In this document: positions 9,439-19,578 of the stretch, piece after piece | Layout: every line of letters begins with the position of its first letter | Numbering within the stretch: position 1 is the stretch's first letter | Assembly (NCBI GenBank): GCA_016705365.1 | Contig: JADIYI010000008.1 | Span: 744,001-808,000 of the forward strand | From: Gammaproteobacteria bacterium | Lineage (GTDB): Bacteria; Pseudomonadota; Gammaproteobacteria; Pseudomonadales; UBA5518 | Direction of reading: 5' to 3' | DNA length: 64,000 bases | Made by a program: the position numbers and the translations under genes | Notes under the pieces: generated by a model | Seen by the model: the letters and a program-made list of their open reading frames with translations, nothing else | Database searches by the model: none | What the model was told of the DNA's origin: nothing

Positions 9439-10587
9439 GTGTCGGTAAGGGTGGTATGGATTACCGGGTATTCGGGTTCGGGCAAGACCACGGTCGCGCG
9501 CAAGGTGGAGGCGGCGCTGCGCGCCGCAGGTGTTTCCACGGTACATCTCGACGGTGACGATCTGCGCTCTATCCTTGCCGGCAAATGGGGCTATGAGCGC
9601 GAGGACCGCATGGAGCTCGCGCGCAGTTATTTTCGCCTGAGCAGCCATCTTGCCGCACAGCAGCACACCGTGATCATCTCGGCGGTTGCGATGTACGACG
9701 ACGTACGAGAATGGATGCGCAGCAATATCCCTGGCGCGATACAGGTATACCTGCGGGTGCCCGAGAGCGAGCGTCGCCTGCGTGACGCGGGCTCGAAGCG
9801 CGTGTACGCGCAGATCGGCAGTAGCCGGGATCTCTACGACGAACCGCGAGACGCCGACCTGGTGATCGACAATTTTGCCGAAATCAGCGCCGACGAGGCT
9901 GCGGCGCGCATCGTCGATTATTGCGAAACTTTCGAAAGTGGTGGCGAAAGCGATCGCGGGCGCCGCCGCCACTGGGCCGATTACTATCGCAATGCCGCGG
10001 TGCCCCTGCGGCCCTCCAGCTTCGCCGAGGTCGTGCTTGGGCGCATCGCAACGAATGCACGCGTGCTCGAAATTGGCTGTGGCAACGGCCGCGACGCGGT
10101 GTTTTTCGCCAACGCCGGACGCGATGTGACCGCCCTCGACGTCTCGGCGGAAGCCATCGAGCTGTGCACGCGAAACCATGCCCGCGAGGGTCTGCGTTTT
10201 CTGTGCGGAGCGCTGCCGCAACTTGCGCTCGATCTGCCCGGGGAGTTCGATTGCGCCTACAGCCGCTTCTGTCTGCATGCGATGACCGGTGGCGAAGAGC
10301 ATGACATGCTCCGTGCGGCGCAACATGCGTTGTGCGATCAGGGCCTGTTCTTCATCGAGTGCCGCTCGATCAATGACCCGCTCGCACGCCAGGGTGAAGT
10401 GATCAGCCCCACCGAACGCATCCACGGCCACTACCGCCGTTTCATCGTGGCCGACGAGCTCGAGCGGCGCCTGCTCGACAGTGGATTCGGGATTGTCGAC
10501 ATGCTCGAATCGAACGGGCTCGCGCGCCTTGGCGACGATGACCCGGTAGTGATCCGGGTAACCGCCAGGCGTGAGACCCCCACATGA
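9439..10587 (+). CDS. APS-kinase-like domain fused to a SAM-dependent methyltransferase
   Basis: A 382-residue two-domain protein with a GTG start after ACGAGG. Residues 1-165 resemble CysC (adenylylsulfate kinase): Walker A GYSGSGKT (10-17), LDGDD (37-41) and a closing LVIDNF. The conserved KKARAGE-type segment and FTGI loop of true APS kinases are not recognisable, so it may phosphorylate APS or a related acceptor. Residues ~175-382 are a class I methyltransferase with motif I VLEIGCGNG (209-217) and DVTALDVS for SAM binding. The stop overlaps the start of the sulfotransferase-like gene (ATGA), so PAPS supply to sulfation is a reasonable but unproven reading. Confidence 0.8.
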   Translation: MSVRVVWITGYSGSGKTTVARKVEAALRAAGVSTVHLDGDDLRSILAGKWGYEREDRMELARSYFRLSSHLAAQQHTVIISAVAMYDDVREWMRSNIPGAIQVYLRVPESERRLRDAGSKRVYAQIGSSRDLYDEPRDADLVIDNFAEISADEAAARIVDYCETFESGGESDRGRRRHWADYYRNAAVPLRPSSFAEVVLGRIATNARVLEIGCGNGRDAVFFANAGRDVTALDVSAEAIELCTRNHAREGLRFLCGALPQLALDLPGEFDCAYSRFCLHAMTGGEEHDMLRAAQHALCDQGLFFIECRSINDPLARQGEVISPTERIHGHYRRFIVADELERRLLDSGFGIVDMLESNGLARLGDDDPVVIRVTARRETPT

Positions 10588-11510
10588 ACGACAGCAGCGC
10601 GGCCCCGGCCACCCGCTATCGCGTGCAGTTGCGCAACCCGCGCGCGTTTTCGCCTTCCGGCGAGCGCAAGATCGTGTTTCACGGCGTCAACAAGAGCGGA
10701 TCGAGCGCGATGGCAAAGGTGCTCGGTGCGGCCTACGAGGACGCGGGACGCGGCACCGAGTTTCACTCCCATTACCGCGGTGCGGCAAGGAGCGAGGACG
10801 AGTTCCGGCGCCTGATCGAGCAAACGCCGGGGCCGGGATTCTATGTCGGACACTATCTCTATGGCGCGTTCTTCATTCCGCGTGCCAGCCATCTTCTGGT
10901 CACGCAGTTCCGCCATCCGCTGCCGCGCACCGTCTCGGTTTACCAGTGGCTGAAGCGCAAGGCCGATGCCGACGGAAAAGCGTTTCCCGTGCTCGAAGAC
11001 TGGGTGCGCAGGAACGGAGGCCGCGCCCACAGCCAGATCGGACAGTTTGCGCTGCCCCATATGCCGGATCGCGCCAGGATACTCGCGGCAATGAGCACCG
11101 CGCGGATGCTCGCGATGGCGAAGGAAAATATCGAGCGCGACATTGCCTGTATCGGCATCGCGGAGTATTTCGAGGAGAGCATTTTCCTGTTTGCGCACCT
11201 CTGCGGGCTCGAGCGGGTGCGGGCCTGGAAGCGCGATAACCGCAACAGGAACCGGCCGCTGGTGTGGGACCTTCCGCCAGCCACCCAGGCCCTGATCCGC
11301 GAGCTGATGCACGCCGATTTCGAGCTCTACGAGTGGGCCGTCGAGCGCTTTTTCGCGCAGCTGCGGCGCGCCTCGATAGCCGGTGACATCGAGGCCTACA
11401 AACGCGATTGCGAGCCACAGTACAAGGATCGGCTGATCGAACGCGATCCGCGCCTGGCGACGGGCTGGATGGCGCGCGTGAAGCAGGCGCTTGGAATGGA
11501 TCCGCGCTGA
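10584..11510 (+). CDS. Sulfotransferase-family protein
   Basis: A 308-residue protein with the two PAPS-binding signatures of the sulfotransferase fold: a P-loop-like FHGVNKSGSSAMAKVL (residues 32-47, Lys37) for the 5'-phosphosulfate, and TQFRHPLPRTVSVYQW (108-122) with Arg110, Arg115 and Ser118 for the 3'-phosphate. The acceptor (lipid, glycan or small molecule) cannot be told from sequence. It is translationally coupled by a 4 bp overlap to the APS-kinase-like fusion, which strongly suggests one pathway that makes and uses PAPS and also methylates something. No transmembrane helix is visible. A different nucleotide-dependent transferase function cannot be excluded. Confidence 0.78.
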   Translation: MNDSSAAPATRYRVQLRNPRAFSPSGERKIVFHGVNKSGSSAMAKVLGAAYEDAGRGTEFHSHYRGAARSEDEFRRLIEQTPGPGFYVGHYLYGAFFIPRASHLLVTQFRHPLPRTVSVYQWLKRKADADGKAFPVLEDWVRRNGGRAHSQIGQFALPHMPDRARILAAMSTARMLAMAKENIERDIACIGIAEYFEESIFLFAHLCGLERVRAWKRDNRNRNRPLVWDLPPATQALIRELMHADFELYEWAVERFFAQLRRASIAGDIEAYKRDCEPQYKDRLIERDPRLATGWMARVKQALGMDPR

Positions 11511-11585
11511 CCGGGCAGCACTATTGCCCGGTCCGGCGCCGGATGCAGAACCTATACTGTTGCCGCCAGTTAACGGAGTGGGCAT

Positions 11586-13241
11586 ATGTTCAACAGGATC
11601 CTTCCGTCGCGGTTTTATTTTTTTGCTGCCTGCGTGGCGGTGTTTGCCGTCGCGTTCGCCATGGCTGTGCTCAACGGCAGCAGCATTCCGTGGTGGTTGA
11701 TAGCGGTGGTGAGCGGCGCGCTCAGCCTGATCGGACTCATCGACGTGCTCCAGAAAAAGCAGGCGGTGCGGCGCAACTACCCGATTCTGGCGCATATCCG
11801 TTTCCTGCTCGAATCGATCCGGCCCGAGATACGCCAGTACTTCCTCGAGACCGACACCGAACAGATTCCCTATTCGCGCCAGCAGCGCACCATCATCTAC
11901 GAGCGCGCCAAGAACGAGCTCAACAAGCGCCCGTTCGGTACCCAGAACGATGTCTACAGGACCGATTACGAGTGGTTCAACCACTCGGTCGCGCCGCAGC
12001 CCATCGCAAGCCATGATTTCCGCATGAAGATCGGCTCGTCGCAGTGCAAGACGCCCTATGCGGCATCGGTTTTCAACATTTCGGCGATGAGTTACGGCGC
12101 CCTGTCACCGAACGCGATCCTGGCTCTGAACGAAGGCGCGCGTCGTGGCGGCTTTTATCACGATACCGGCGAGGGTTCGATCTCGACCTATCATCGCCGC
12201 CATGGCGGTGACCTGGTCTGGGAGATCGGTTCCGGTTACTTCGGCTGTCGCCATCCGGATGGCAGTTTCAATGCCGAGATGTTCGCGGCCAACGCGGCTT
12301 CCGAGCAGGTCAAGATGATCGAGCTGAAACTCTCGCAAGGCGCCAAGCCGGGTCACGGTGGTGTGCTGCCGGGCTCCAAGGTCAACGCGGCGATTGCCGA
12401 GGCACGCGGCGTGGCGATAGGGGAGGACTGCGTGTCCCCGGCATTCCACAGCAGCTTCACGACCCCGATCGGGCTGCTCGAATTCGTGGCGCAATTGCGG
12501 GAGCTCTCGGGCGGCAAGCCGACCGGCTTCAAGCTCGCCATTGGCCACCCCTGGGAGTGGTTCGGGATAGCCAAGGCCATGCTCGAAACGGGCATCACGC
12601 CCGATTTCATCGTGGTCGACGGCGCCGAGGGCGGGACCGGCGCCGCACCGCTCGAGTTCTGCGACCACGTGGGCGCGCCGTTGCGCGAGGGGCTGATGCT
12701 GGTGCACAACACGATGGTCGGACTTGGTCTGCGTGGTGAGGTGCATATCGGCGCGGCCGGCAAGATCGTCACGGCCTTCGATATTGCGCGTACCTGTGCG
12801 CTCGGCGCCGACTGGTGCAACGCGGCGCGCGGCTTCATGTTCGCACTCGGTTGCATACAGTCGCAGACCTGTCATACCGGGCGCTGTCCGACCGGCGTCA
12901 GTTCGCAGGACCCGGACCGCTACCGCGCGCTGGTGCCCGAGGACAAGGCCACCCGGGTCTACAACTTTCATCAGAACACCCTTCATGCACTGAAGGAACT
13001 GCTGAGCGCGGCGGGGCTCACGCACCCCGAACAGATCGGTCCCGAACACATCATACGGCGCGTCAGCTCGACCAAGGTGCGCTCGCTGGCGGCTCTGCAC
13101 CATTGGGTACGGCCCAATGAGCTGCGCGATGAGCTGGTGCCCGAGCACCCGGTATTTCGCATGTTCTGGCGTCTCGCGCGCGCCGACAGTTTCGCGGCGC
13201 CGCCGAGCGTGCTCGCCGCCCGCACCACGAAGATGCGCTGA
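11586..13241 (+). CDS. Membrane-anchored FMN-binding glutamate synthase-like protein
   Basis: A 551-residue protein with two N-terminal transmembrane helices (about 8-28 and 34-55) followed by a glutamate synthase central/FMN domain. Visible features are FNISAMSYGALSPNAI, KPGHGGVLPG, DGAEGGTGAAP for FMN phosphate binding, and the [3Fe-4S] motif CIQSQTCHTGRC. It lacks the glutaminase and FAD domains of full GOGAT. Homologues are annotated as FMN-binding glutamate synthase family proteins of uncertain reaction. It overlaps the homocysteine S-methyltransferase gene by one base, so the two are an operon; a role in amino-acid or methylamine nitrogen handling is speculative. Confidence 0.88.
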   Translation: MFNRILPSRFYFFAACVAVFAVAFAMAVLNGSSIPWWLIAVVSGALSLIGLIDVLQKKQAVRRNYPILAHIRFLLESIRPEIRQYFLETDTEQIPYSRQQRTIIYERAKNELNKRPFGTQNDVYRTDYEWFNHSVAPQPIASHDFRMKIGSSQCKTPYAASVFNISAMSYGALSPNAILALNEGARRGGFYHDTGEGSISTYHRRHGGDLVWEIGSGYFGCRHPDGSFNAEMFAANAASEQVKMIELKLSQGAKPGHGGVLPGSKVNAAIAEARGVAIGEDCVSPAFHSSFTTPIGLLEFVAQLRELSGGKPTGFKLAIGHPWEWFGIAKAMLETGITPDFIVVDGAEGGTGAAPLEFCDHVGAPLREGLMLVHNTMVGLGLRGEVHIGAAGKIVTAFDIARTCALGADWCNAARGFMFALGCIQSQTCHTGRCPTGVSSQDPDRYRALVPEDKATRVYNFHQNTLHALKELLSAAGLTHPEQIGPEHIIRRVSSTKVRSLAALHHWVRPNELRDELVPEHPVFRMFWRLARADSFAAPPSVLAARTTKMR

Positions 13242-14158
13242 TGTTCGGGTCGACGCGGCGCCATGTCATCGACGGTGCAATGGCCACCGAGCTCGAGCGC
13301 CGCGGCGCCGATCTCAACGACCGCTTGTGGTCGGCAAGGATTCTGCTGCAGTCGCCGCAGCTGATCGAGGACGTGCATTACGATTATTTTGTCGCCGGCG
13401 CGGATATCGCGCTGAGCGCCAGCTACCAGGCGACGTTTGCCGGCTTTTCCGCGCGCGGACTGGCGGACGAGGAGGCGCGTCGCCTGTTGCTGAAAAGCGT
13501 GACGCTTGCCTGCACCGCACGCGAGCGCTTCGGTGAGCAGCACCGAGACGGCACGCGACCCGCGGCGCTGGTCGGCGCCTCGATCGGCCCCTACGGCGCG
13601 CACCGTCACGATGGCTCGGAATACCGTGGCGACTACGGGGTCGGCACGCAACAGATACGCGATTTTCATCGGCGCCAGCTCGAGGTGCTGGCGCTCAGCC
13701 GTGCCGATTTCATCGCCTTCGAAACCGTACCCTGCCTGGCCGAGGGCGAAGCGATCGTGCGCCTGCTCGAGGAATTTCCCGAACTGCGGGCGTGGATCAG
13801 CTTTTCCTGCCGTGACGAACTGCATGTCTGCCATGGCGAGCGCTTCGCCGATTGCGCGGCGCTGGCCAACGAACACCCCGGCATCATCGCCACCGGCATC
13901 AACTGCAGCGCGCCGGAATTTGTCGAATCGCTGCTGGTGCAGGCGCGGGGTGTTACTGCGAAAGCGTTGTTTGCCTACCCGAACAGCGGCGAAACCTGGC
14001 GAGCCGCGGACAACTGCTGGCTGGAGCACGGAGCGCATGCCTCGCTGGCCGGGCTCGCGCACCGCTGGCTCGATGCCGGTGCCACGTTGATTGGTGGTTG
14101 CTGCCGTACCACGCCGCAGGATATCCGCGAACTCGCGCAGGCGATGCGAAACCCCTGA
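13241..14158 (+). CDS. mmuM: Homocysteine S-methyltransferase
   Basis: Zn-dependent transfer of a methyl group from S-methylmethionine, SAM or a related sulfonium to homocysteine, giving methionine. The 305-residue product has the family's zinc ligands: Cys in ITGINCSAPEF-like context (TGINCSAPEF) and the paired cysteines in IGGCCRTTP near the C-terminus. The N-terminus HVIDGAMATELERRG also matches. Start ATG overlaps the preceding stop (TGATG). Its end lies 12 bp from the end of the convergent corrinoid methyl-transfer operon, which makes a shared one-carbon theme attractive but does not prove linkage. Confidence 0.9.
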   Translation: MFGSTRRHVIDGAMATELERRGADLNDRLWSARILLQSPQLIEDVHYDYFVAGADIALSASYQATFAGFSARGLADEEARRLLLKSVTLACTARERFGEQHRDGTRPAALVGASIGPYGAHRHDGSEYRGDYGVGTQQIRDFHRRQLEVLALSRADFIAFETVPCLAEGEAIVRLLEEFPELRAWISFSCRDELHVCHGERFADCAALANEHPGIIATGINCSAPEFVESLLVQARGVTAKALFAYPNSGETWRAADNCWLEHGAHASLAGLAHRWLDAGATLIGGCCRTTPQDIRELAQAMRNP

Positions 14159-14170
14159 GCGCAGACGATA

Positions 14171-15694
<1,524 letters not shown>

Positions 15695-15765
15695 GGTTCT
15701 GAAGTTCCTGTCAAAAAGAAAGTAAATGAGCCTGGACGTCGGCGGCGTCCACGGCATCTCCAGCG

Positions 15766-15876
15766 CGACGTGGCGCCGGGGGCTGCGCGGAGACCTTCTG
15801 CCGCCAGGGATGGCGGCAGAGAGCGTACAGGGATGTATTCACAGCGTGTCTCCGCGCAGCCCCCGGCGCCACGTCG
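15766..15876. repeat. Palindromic intergenic element with 29 bp perfect inverted arms
   Basis: Arms 15766-15794 and 15848-15876 are perfect 29-base reverse complements (GC-rich, beginning CGACGTGGCGCCGG). The 53-base centre contains a second perfect stem, 15798-15806 with 15811-15819, loop GGGA, and then a non-palindromic stretch. It fills most of the gap between the two mttB homologues. Its layout resembles dispersed REP/MITE-like elements of gammaproteobacteria. In RNA it would form a very stable stem that could act as a terminator/attenuator or 3'-end protector between the two cistrons. No transposase or obvious target duplication is visible. Confidence 0.85.
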
Positions 15877-15918
15877 TGCAATCCTCGCCGCGCGACGCTT
15901 GCCGCATGCCACACCCGC

Positions 15919-17430
15919 TCATCCAGGGATCTCGAGCTTGCGCTTTGCGACGTAGGCAAGAAGTTCTTCCTCGACCGCCACATCCATTGTTGGCTGCTGG
16001 TACTCGGCCAGGAGCTTTTTCCAGATCGCGTTCGCGCGCCGGGCGGCATCGAGACTGCCCGCCTCCTGCCAGCTCTCGAAATTGTCGCGGCTCGAGAGCA
16101 TCGGGGTATAGAACGCGGTTTCGTAGCGCGCCAGGGTGTGCGCGGTGCCGAAATGGTGCCCGCCGGGACCGACCTCGGCGATCGCATCGAGCGCGAGCTG
16201 ATCGTCGTTGACTTCGATCGGTCGCAGGGTCTCGGCCATCATCTGCAGCATCTCGGCATCGACGATCAGCTTTTCGAAAGAGGCGGTGAGTCCGCCTTCC
16301 AGCCAGCCACCGGCGTGGTTGACCAGGTTGGCGTGGCCCATGATCGCGCCCCACAGCGACATACCGCTTTCGTAGGCGGCCTGCGCGTCCACGCAGTTCG
16401 AGGAGGTGGTGTTGCTCGAACGCAGCGGCAACCCGAGACGGCGCGCGATCTGCCCGCTGGCCAGCGCCGACTTGGTGTACTCGGGAGTGCCGAGCGCGGG
16501 GGCACCGCTGCGCATATCGACATTCGAGGCGAAGGAGCCGTACATCACCGGCGCGCCCGGCTTCACGATCTGTGCCAGCGTCATCACCGCGAGGACTTCC
16601 GCGGTCTGCTGCACCAGTGTGCCGGCAATGGTCGCGGGGCTCATCGAACCGGCCAGCGTGAAGGGCGTGATGCAGGTGACCTGCCCGCTGGCGGCGAGTT
16701 CCAGTACCGCTTCGGTCATCGGGATATCGAGCTGCAACGGTGAATTGGTGTTGACGATGGCGAGAATCGCGGGATCGCGCGCCAGCTCCTCGCGATCGAC
16801 CCCGAGCGCGATGCAGTGCATCTCGATGCAGTCCAGGGTGCGTTCGCGCCCCAGCACATAGCCCTGGCAATTCTTGTCGGTGAGCCGCAGCTGCGCCAGA
16901 TACAGATCGAGATGGCGGCTCTCGGGCGGCAGATCCATCGCCTCGAACGGTCCCCCGCCTTCCTGGTGGATGATCTCCAGGCTCTGGACCAGGCGAATGT
17001 AATCGCATTGCTCGGCGTAGGTTCCGGGGCGCCGCCCCCGATCGAGATCGCTGACGAAGGCCGGGCCGCCGATTGCGCAGAAGGCGATACGGTTGCCTCC
17101 GAGGTGCAGATCGTGCGCCCGGTTGCGGGCGCGCAAGCCGAACTCGCGCGGTGCCAGTGCCAGTTTCTCGAGCACCAGGGCGCGGTCGAAGCGCACCATC
17201 TGCGTGGCCTCGTCGCGGACGGCGCCCGCCGCGCGCAGCAGGCGGCGGCTCTCGCCCTCCAGGAAACGCATGCCGCGCGTTTCGAGCACGCGCAGGGCGC
17301 CATCGATGATCTGCTCGACCTGGTCCGCGCCCAGCACCTCGATCGGTGCATACGGGTTGCTCACCGCGCGCCACGGCAGTTGGGTGACCGCCGATACCAC
17401 GCGCTTTTCGCGACCGCTACGCCGGGCCAT
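15919..17430 (-). CDS. Trimethylamine methyltransferase family protein (non-pyrrolysine MttB homologue) 2
   Basis: Second MttB-superfamily member in the operon, 503 residues, beginning MARRSGREKRVVSAVTQLPW. It shares the family layout with paralogue 1 (CAIGGPAFVSDLDRG, NTNSPLQLDIPM, KPGAPVMYGSFASNVDMRSG) but is clearly divergent, suggesting a different methyl donor. There is no internal stop. Its start codon lies 14 bp inside the end of the small ORF at 17417-17575, so it is translationally coupled to the RamA-like activator upstream. Predicted role: methyl transfer from an N-methylated compound to the B12 protein encoded at 21455-22162. Confidence 0.88.
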   Translation of the reverse strand: MARRSGREKRVVSAVTQLPWRAVSNPYAPIEVLGADQVEQIIDGALRVLETRGMRFLEGESRRLLRAAGAVRDEATQMVRFDRALVLEKLALAPREFGLRARNRAHDLHLGGNRIAFCAIGGPAFVSDLDRGRRPGTYAEQCDYIRLVQSLEIIHQEGGGPFEAMDLPPESRHLDLYLAQLRLTDKNCQGYVLGRERTLDCIEMHCIALGVDREELARDPAILAIVNTNSPLQLDIPMTEAVLELAASGQVTCITPFTLAGSMSPATIAGTLVQQTAEVLAVMTLAQIVKPGAPVMYGSFASNVDMRSGAPALGTPEYTKSALASGQIARRLGLPLRSSNTTSSNCVDAQAAYESGMSLWGAIMGHANLVNHAGGWLEGGLTASFEKLIVDAEMLQMMAETLRPIEVNDDQLALDAIAEVGPGGHHFGTAHTLARYETAFYTPMLSSRDNFESWQEAGSLDAARRANAIWKKLLAEYQQPTMDVAVEEELLAYVAKRKLEIPG

Positions 17431-17575
17431 CGCGATCTGATTCCGCCGGCAACACCGCGCGACGTTCGATGATACTGGCGGTCGGAAAGACTTCCATGTA
17501 TGCCTCGCGCAGGGTGCGCACCAGCGCCTCGCGTTCGGGAGCTCCGGGTGGCGGGGTATGCGGCACCTGGCTCAT
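17417..17575 (-). CDS. Coupled small protein, 52 residues, unknown (possible folate-reductase-like fragment)
   Basis: A short ORF whose ATG overlaps the stop of the RamA-like gene (ATGA at 17572-17575) and whose TAG stop lies 14 bp inside the second mttB homologue. Tight overlap at both ends is what a genuine operon cistron looks like. The product has a Pro-rich start (PHTPPPGAP), a helix REALVRTLREAY, then MEVFPTASIIERRAVLP. The EVFP...LP pattern reminds me of the N-terminus of methylenetetrahydrofolate-reductase-like proteins that accompany some MttB cassettes, which would make this a truncated remnant or a stand-alone N-terminal piece. That resemblance is from memory and weak. Confidence 0.5.
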   Translation of the reverse strand: MSQVPHTPPPGAPEREALVRTLREAYMEVFPTASIIERRAVLPAESDRDGPA

Positions 17576-19578
17576 CGTGCCCGCCTGCGGCGTGGGCCGC
17601 CCGCGGCCTGTTTTTCCCGGGGTGCCGGCAGCGCAACCACCCTGGCGAGCTCGGGAAAGGCGTCGCTGCGGTTCGGCAGTGTCATCGCGGCGACGAAGTG
17701 CTGCTGAAAGTTGGCCGCTATCGCGGTCTCGATCTTCTCGACCGCGCGCACCCGCTGCTCGATCAGGGTGCGCGAATGCCGGTCGAGCAAGGCAATGCGG
17801 GCGCCGGTCCCGGCGGCATTGCCGGCCGAGGAGACGTTCTCGAGGCGGCAGTCGGGAATCATGCCCAGCACCATCGCGTACTTCACGTCGATATGGGCGC
17901 CGAATGCGCCGGCGAGGCGGATGCGCTCGACTCGCTCGACACCGAAGCGCTCCATCAGCAGGCGGGCGCCGGCATAGAGCGCCGCCTTGGCGAGCTGGAT
18001 CGCGCGCACATCGTTCTGCAGGATCCGTACTCCCGGTTCGCCTTCGTGCAGCACGTAGGAATAAGTGCGCCCGTCACCGAGCACGCGCGCCGAGCGCTCC
18101 GCCATCTTGCCGAGCACGGTGCCGTCCTCGGCGATCACGCCGGCCAGGAACAGCCCGGCGATCGCCTCGATGATGCCCGAACCGCAGATCCCGGTAACGC
18201 CGCAGGCGGGCATCGCGGTGGCGAAGCCCGGATCGTCGGACCACAGCTCGCAACCGATCACCTTGAAGCGCGGCTCCAGCGTGTCGGGATCTATGCGCAC
18301 GCGCTCGATCGCCCCGGGTGCGGCACGCTGTCCGGAGTTGATCTGTGCGCCCTCGAAGGCGGGTCCCGTGGGGCTCGATGCGGCGAGCAGGCGCTCGCGG
18401 TTGCCGAGGATGATCTCGGCATTGGTCCCGACATCGACGATCAGGCTCAGCTCCTCGCGCTCCCACGGTGCTTCGGCCAGCAACACGCCGGCGGCATCGG
18501 CGCCGACATGGCCGGCGATGCAGGGCAGCGCATACAGATAAGCACCGGGGTTGAGGGCGATGCCGAGCTGTGCGGCCGGTATGCTGAACGCCCCGTCGCT
18601 GGCGAGCGCAAACGGCGCGGTGCCGAGTGCGACCGGGTTCAGGCCCAGCACCAGGTGCTGCATGATCGGGTTGCCGACCAGGGTCAGCTCGACGATCTCG
18701 GTGAGCGCGATGCCGGCCTCGAGGGCGAGTTCGGCGGCGAGCTCGCTGATCGCGGCACGCACCACCCGTGTCAGCTCTGCTTCGCCGCCCGGGTTCATCA
18801 TGATGTAGGAGACGCGGCTCATCAGGTCCTCGCCGAAACGGATCTGCGGGTTCATGCGCCCGGCGCTTGCCAGCACCTCGCCGCTCGCCAGTTCGCACAG
18901 ATGGGCTGCGATGGTGGTGGAGCCCACGTCGAGTGCGATGCCGTAAAGCCGGGTCTGCAGGCCCGGCCACACGGCGATGATTTCGCGCTGCTCACGAACC
19001 GCGACGGTGACCTGCCAGTTACCCTCGCGGAGCGTGCGTTGCAGTGCCTGGATCGCGGGCAGCGCGCAGCTCAGCCCCTCGAGGCCCCACTCGCGGTGCA
19101 GCGCATCGAGCAAGCGTTCGAGATCGCCGCTCGGATCGTGCATATCGGGTTCGGCAACCACCACGAAATGGGCATGCACCACCGGTGCGATCGCGATGTC
19201 GTGGGCTTCGTGCGGTTTGCGCACCACCTGGTGATGCACCTGGCTGCCCGCAGGCACGTCGATCGCGACATCTTCGAGCACCAGCGCCTGGCAGCCGAGC
19301 CGGCATTCCGGGTCCAGGCGGCGGCGCGCACCGTAGTCGAGCTCGCTGGCGGTGGCCGGCGACAGGCTGGCGGCGCGTGACACGATACCGTGCTTGGGCA
19401 GTTCGCCTGCGGCGACCTGTACCTGGCAGCGACCGCAGATCGCGCGGCCTCCGCAGACCGAATCGAGATCGACGCCCAGCTTGCGCGCCGCGGTCAGCAC
19501 GCTGGTGCCGCGGGCGACATGACCACGGCGCCCCGATGGCGAGAACACGACCAGGGCGGAATCCGATCCCGTCGTCAT
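17572..19578 (-). CDS. RamA-like corrinoid reductive activase (2Fe-2S ferredoxin plus ASKHA ATPase, DUF4445)
   Basis: A 668-residue protein predicted to reactivate Co(II) corrinoid to Co(I) in an ATP-dependent reaction. The N-terminus carries a plant-type [2Fe-2S] domain with Cys42, Cys48, Cys51 and Cys96 (CGGRAICGRC ... CRLGC). The remainder is the actin-like ATPase region with GIALDVGSTTIAAHL and LIVDVGTNAEIILG phosphate loops. Start at 19578 overlaps the stop of the methyl-THF methyltransferase (ATGA). Such activators are required by every MttB-type system because the corrinoid is occasionally oxidised. The C-terminus ends in a basic stretch. Function assignment is well supported by fold and by context. 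Confidence 0.9.
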   Translation of the reverse strand: MTTGSDSALVVFSPSGRRGHVARGTSVLTAARKLGVDLDSVCGGRAICGRCQVQVAAGELPKHGIVSRAASLSPATASELDYGARRRLDPECRLGCQALVLEDVAIDVPAGSQVHHQVVRKPHEAHDIAIAPVVHAHFVVVAEPDMHDPSGDLERLLDALHREWGLEGLSCALPAIQALQRTLREGNWQVTVAVREQREIIAVWPGLQTRLYGIALDVGSTTIAAHLCELASGEVLASAGRMNPQIRFGEDLMSRVSYIMMNPGGEAELTRVVRAAISELAAELALEAGIALTEIVELTLVGNPIMQHLVLGLNPVALGTAPFALASDGAFSIPAAQLGIALNPGAYLYALPCIAGHVGADAAGVLLAEAPWEREELSLIVDVGTNAEIILGNRERLLAASSPTGPAFEGAQINSGQRAAPGAIERVRIDPDTLEPRFKVIGCELWSDDPGFATAMPACGVTGICGSGIIEAIAGLFLAGVIAEDGTVLGKMAERSARVLGDGRTYSYVLHEGEPGVRILQNDVRAIQLAKAALYAGARLLMERFGVERVERIRLAGAFGAHIDVKYAMVLGMIPDCRLENVSSAGNAAGTGARIALLDRHSRTLIEQRVRAVEKIETAIAANFQQHFVAAMTLPNRSDAFPELARVVALPAPREKQAAGGPRRRRAR

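Noticed and set aside
15711..16187. 158-codon minus-strand ORF spanning the palindromic element
   Set aside because: Its translation of the repeat (TSLYALCRHPW) is the typical spurious product of intergenic repeats, and it overlaps mttB 2 in another frame.
17500..19380. 626-codon plus-strand frame opposite the RamA-like gene
   Set aside because: The opposite strand carries clear 2Fe-2S and ASKHA motifs; this frame has none.
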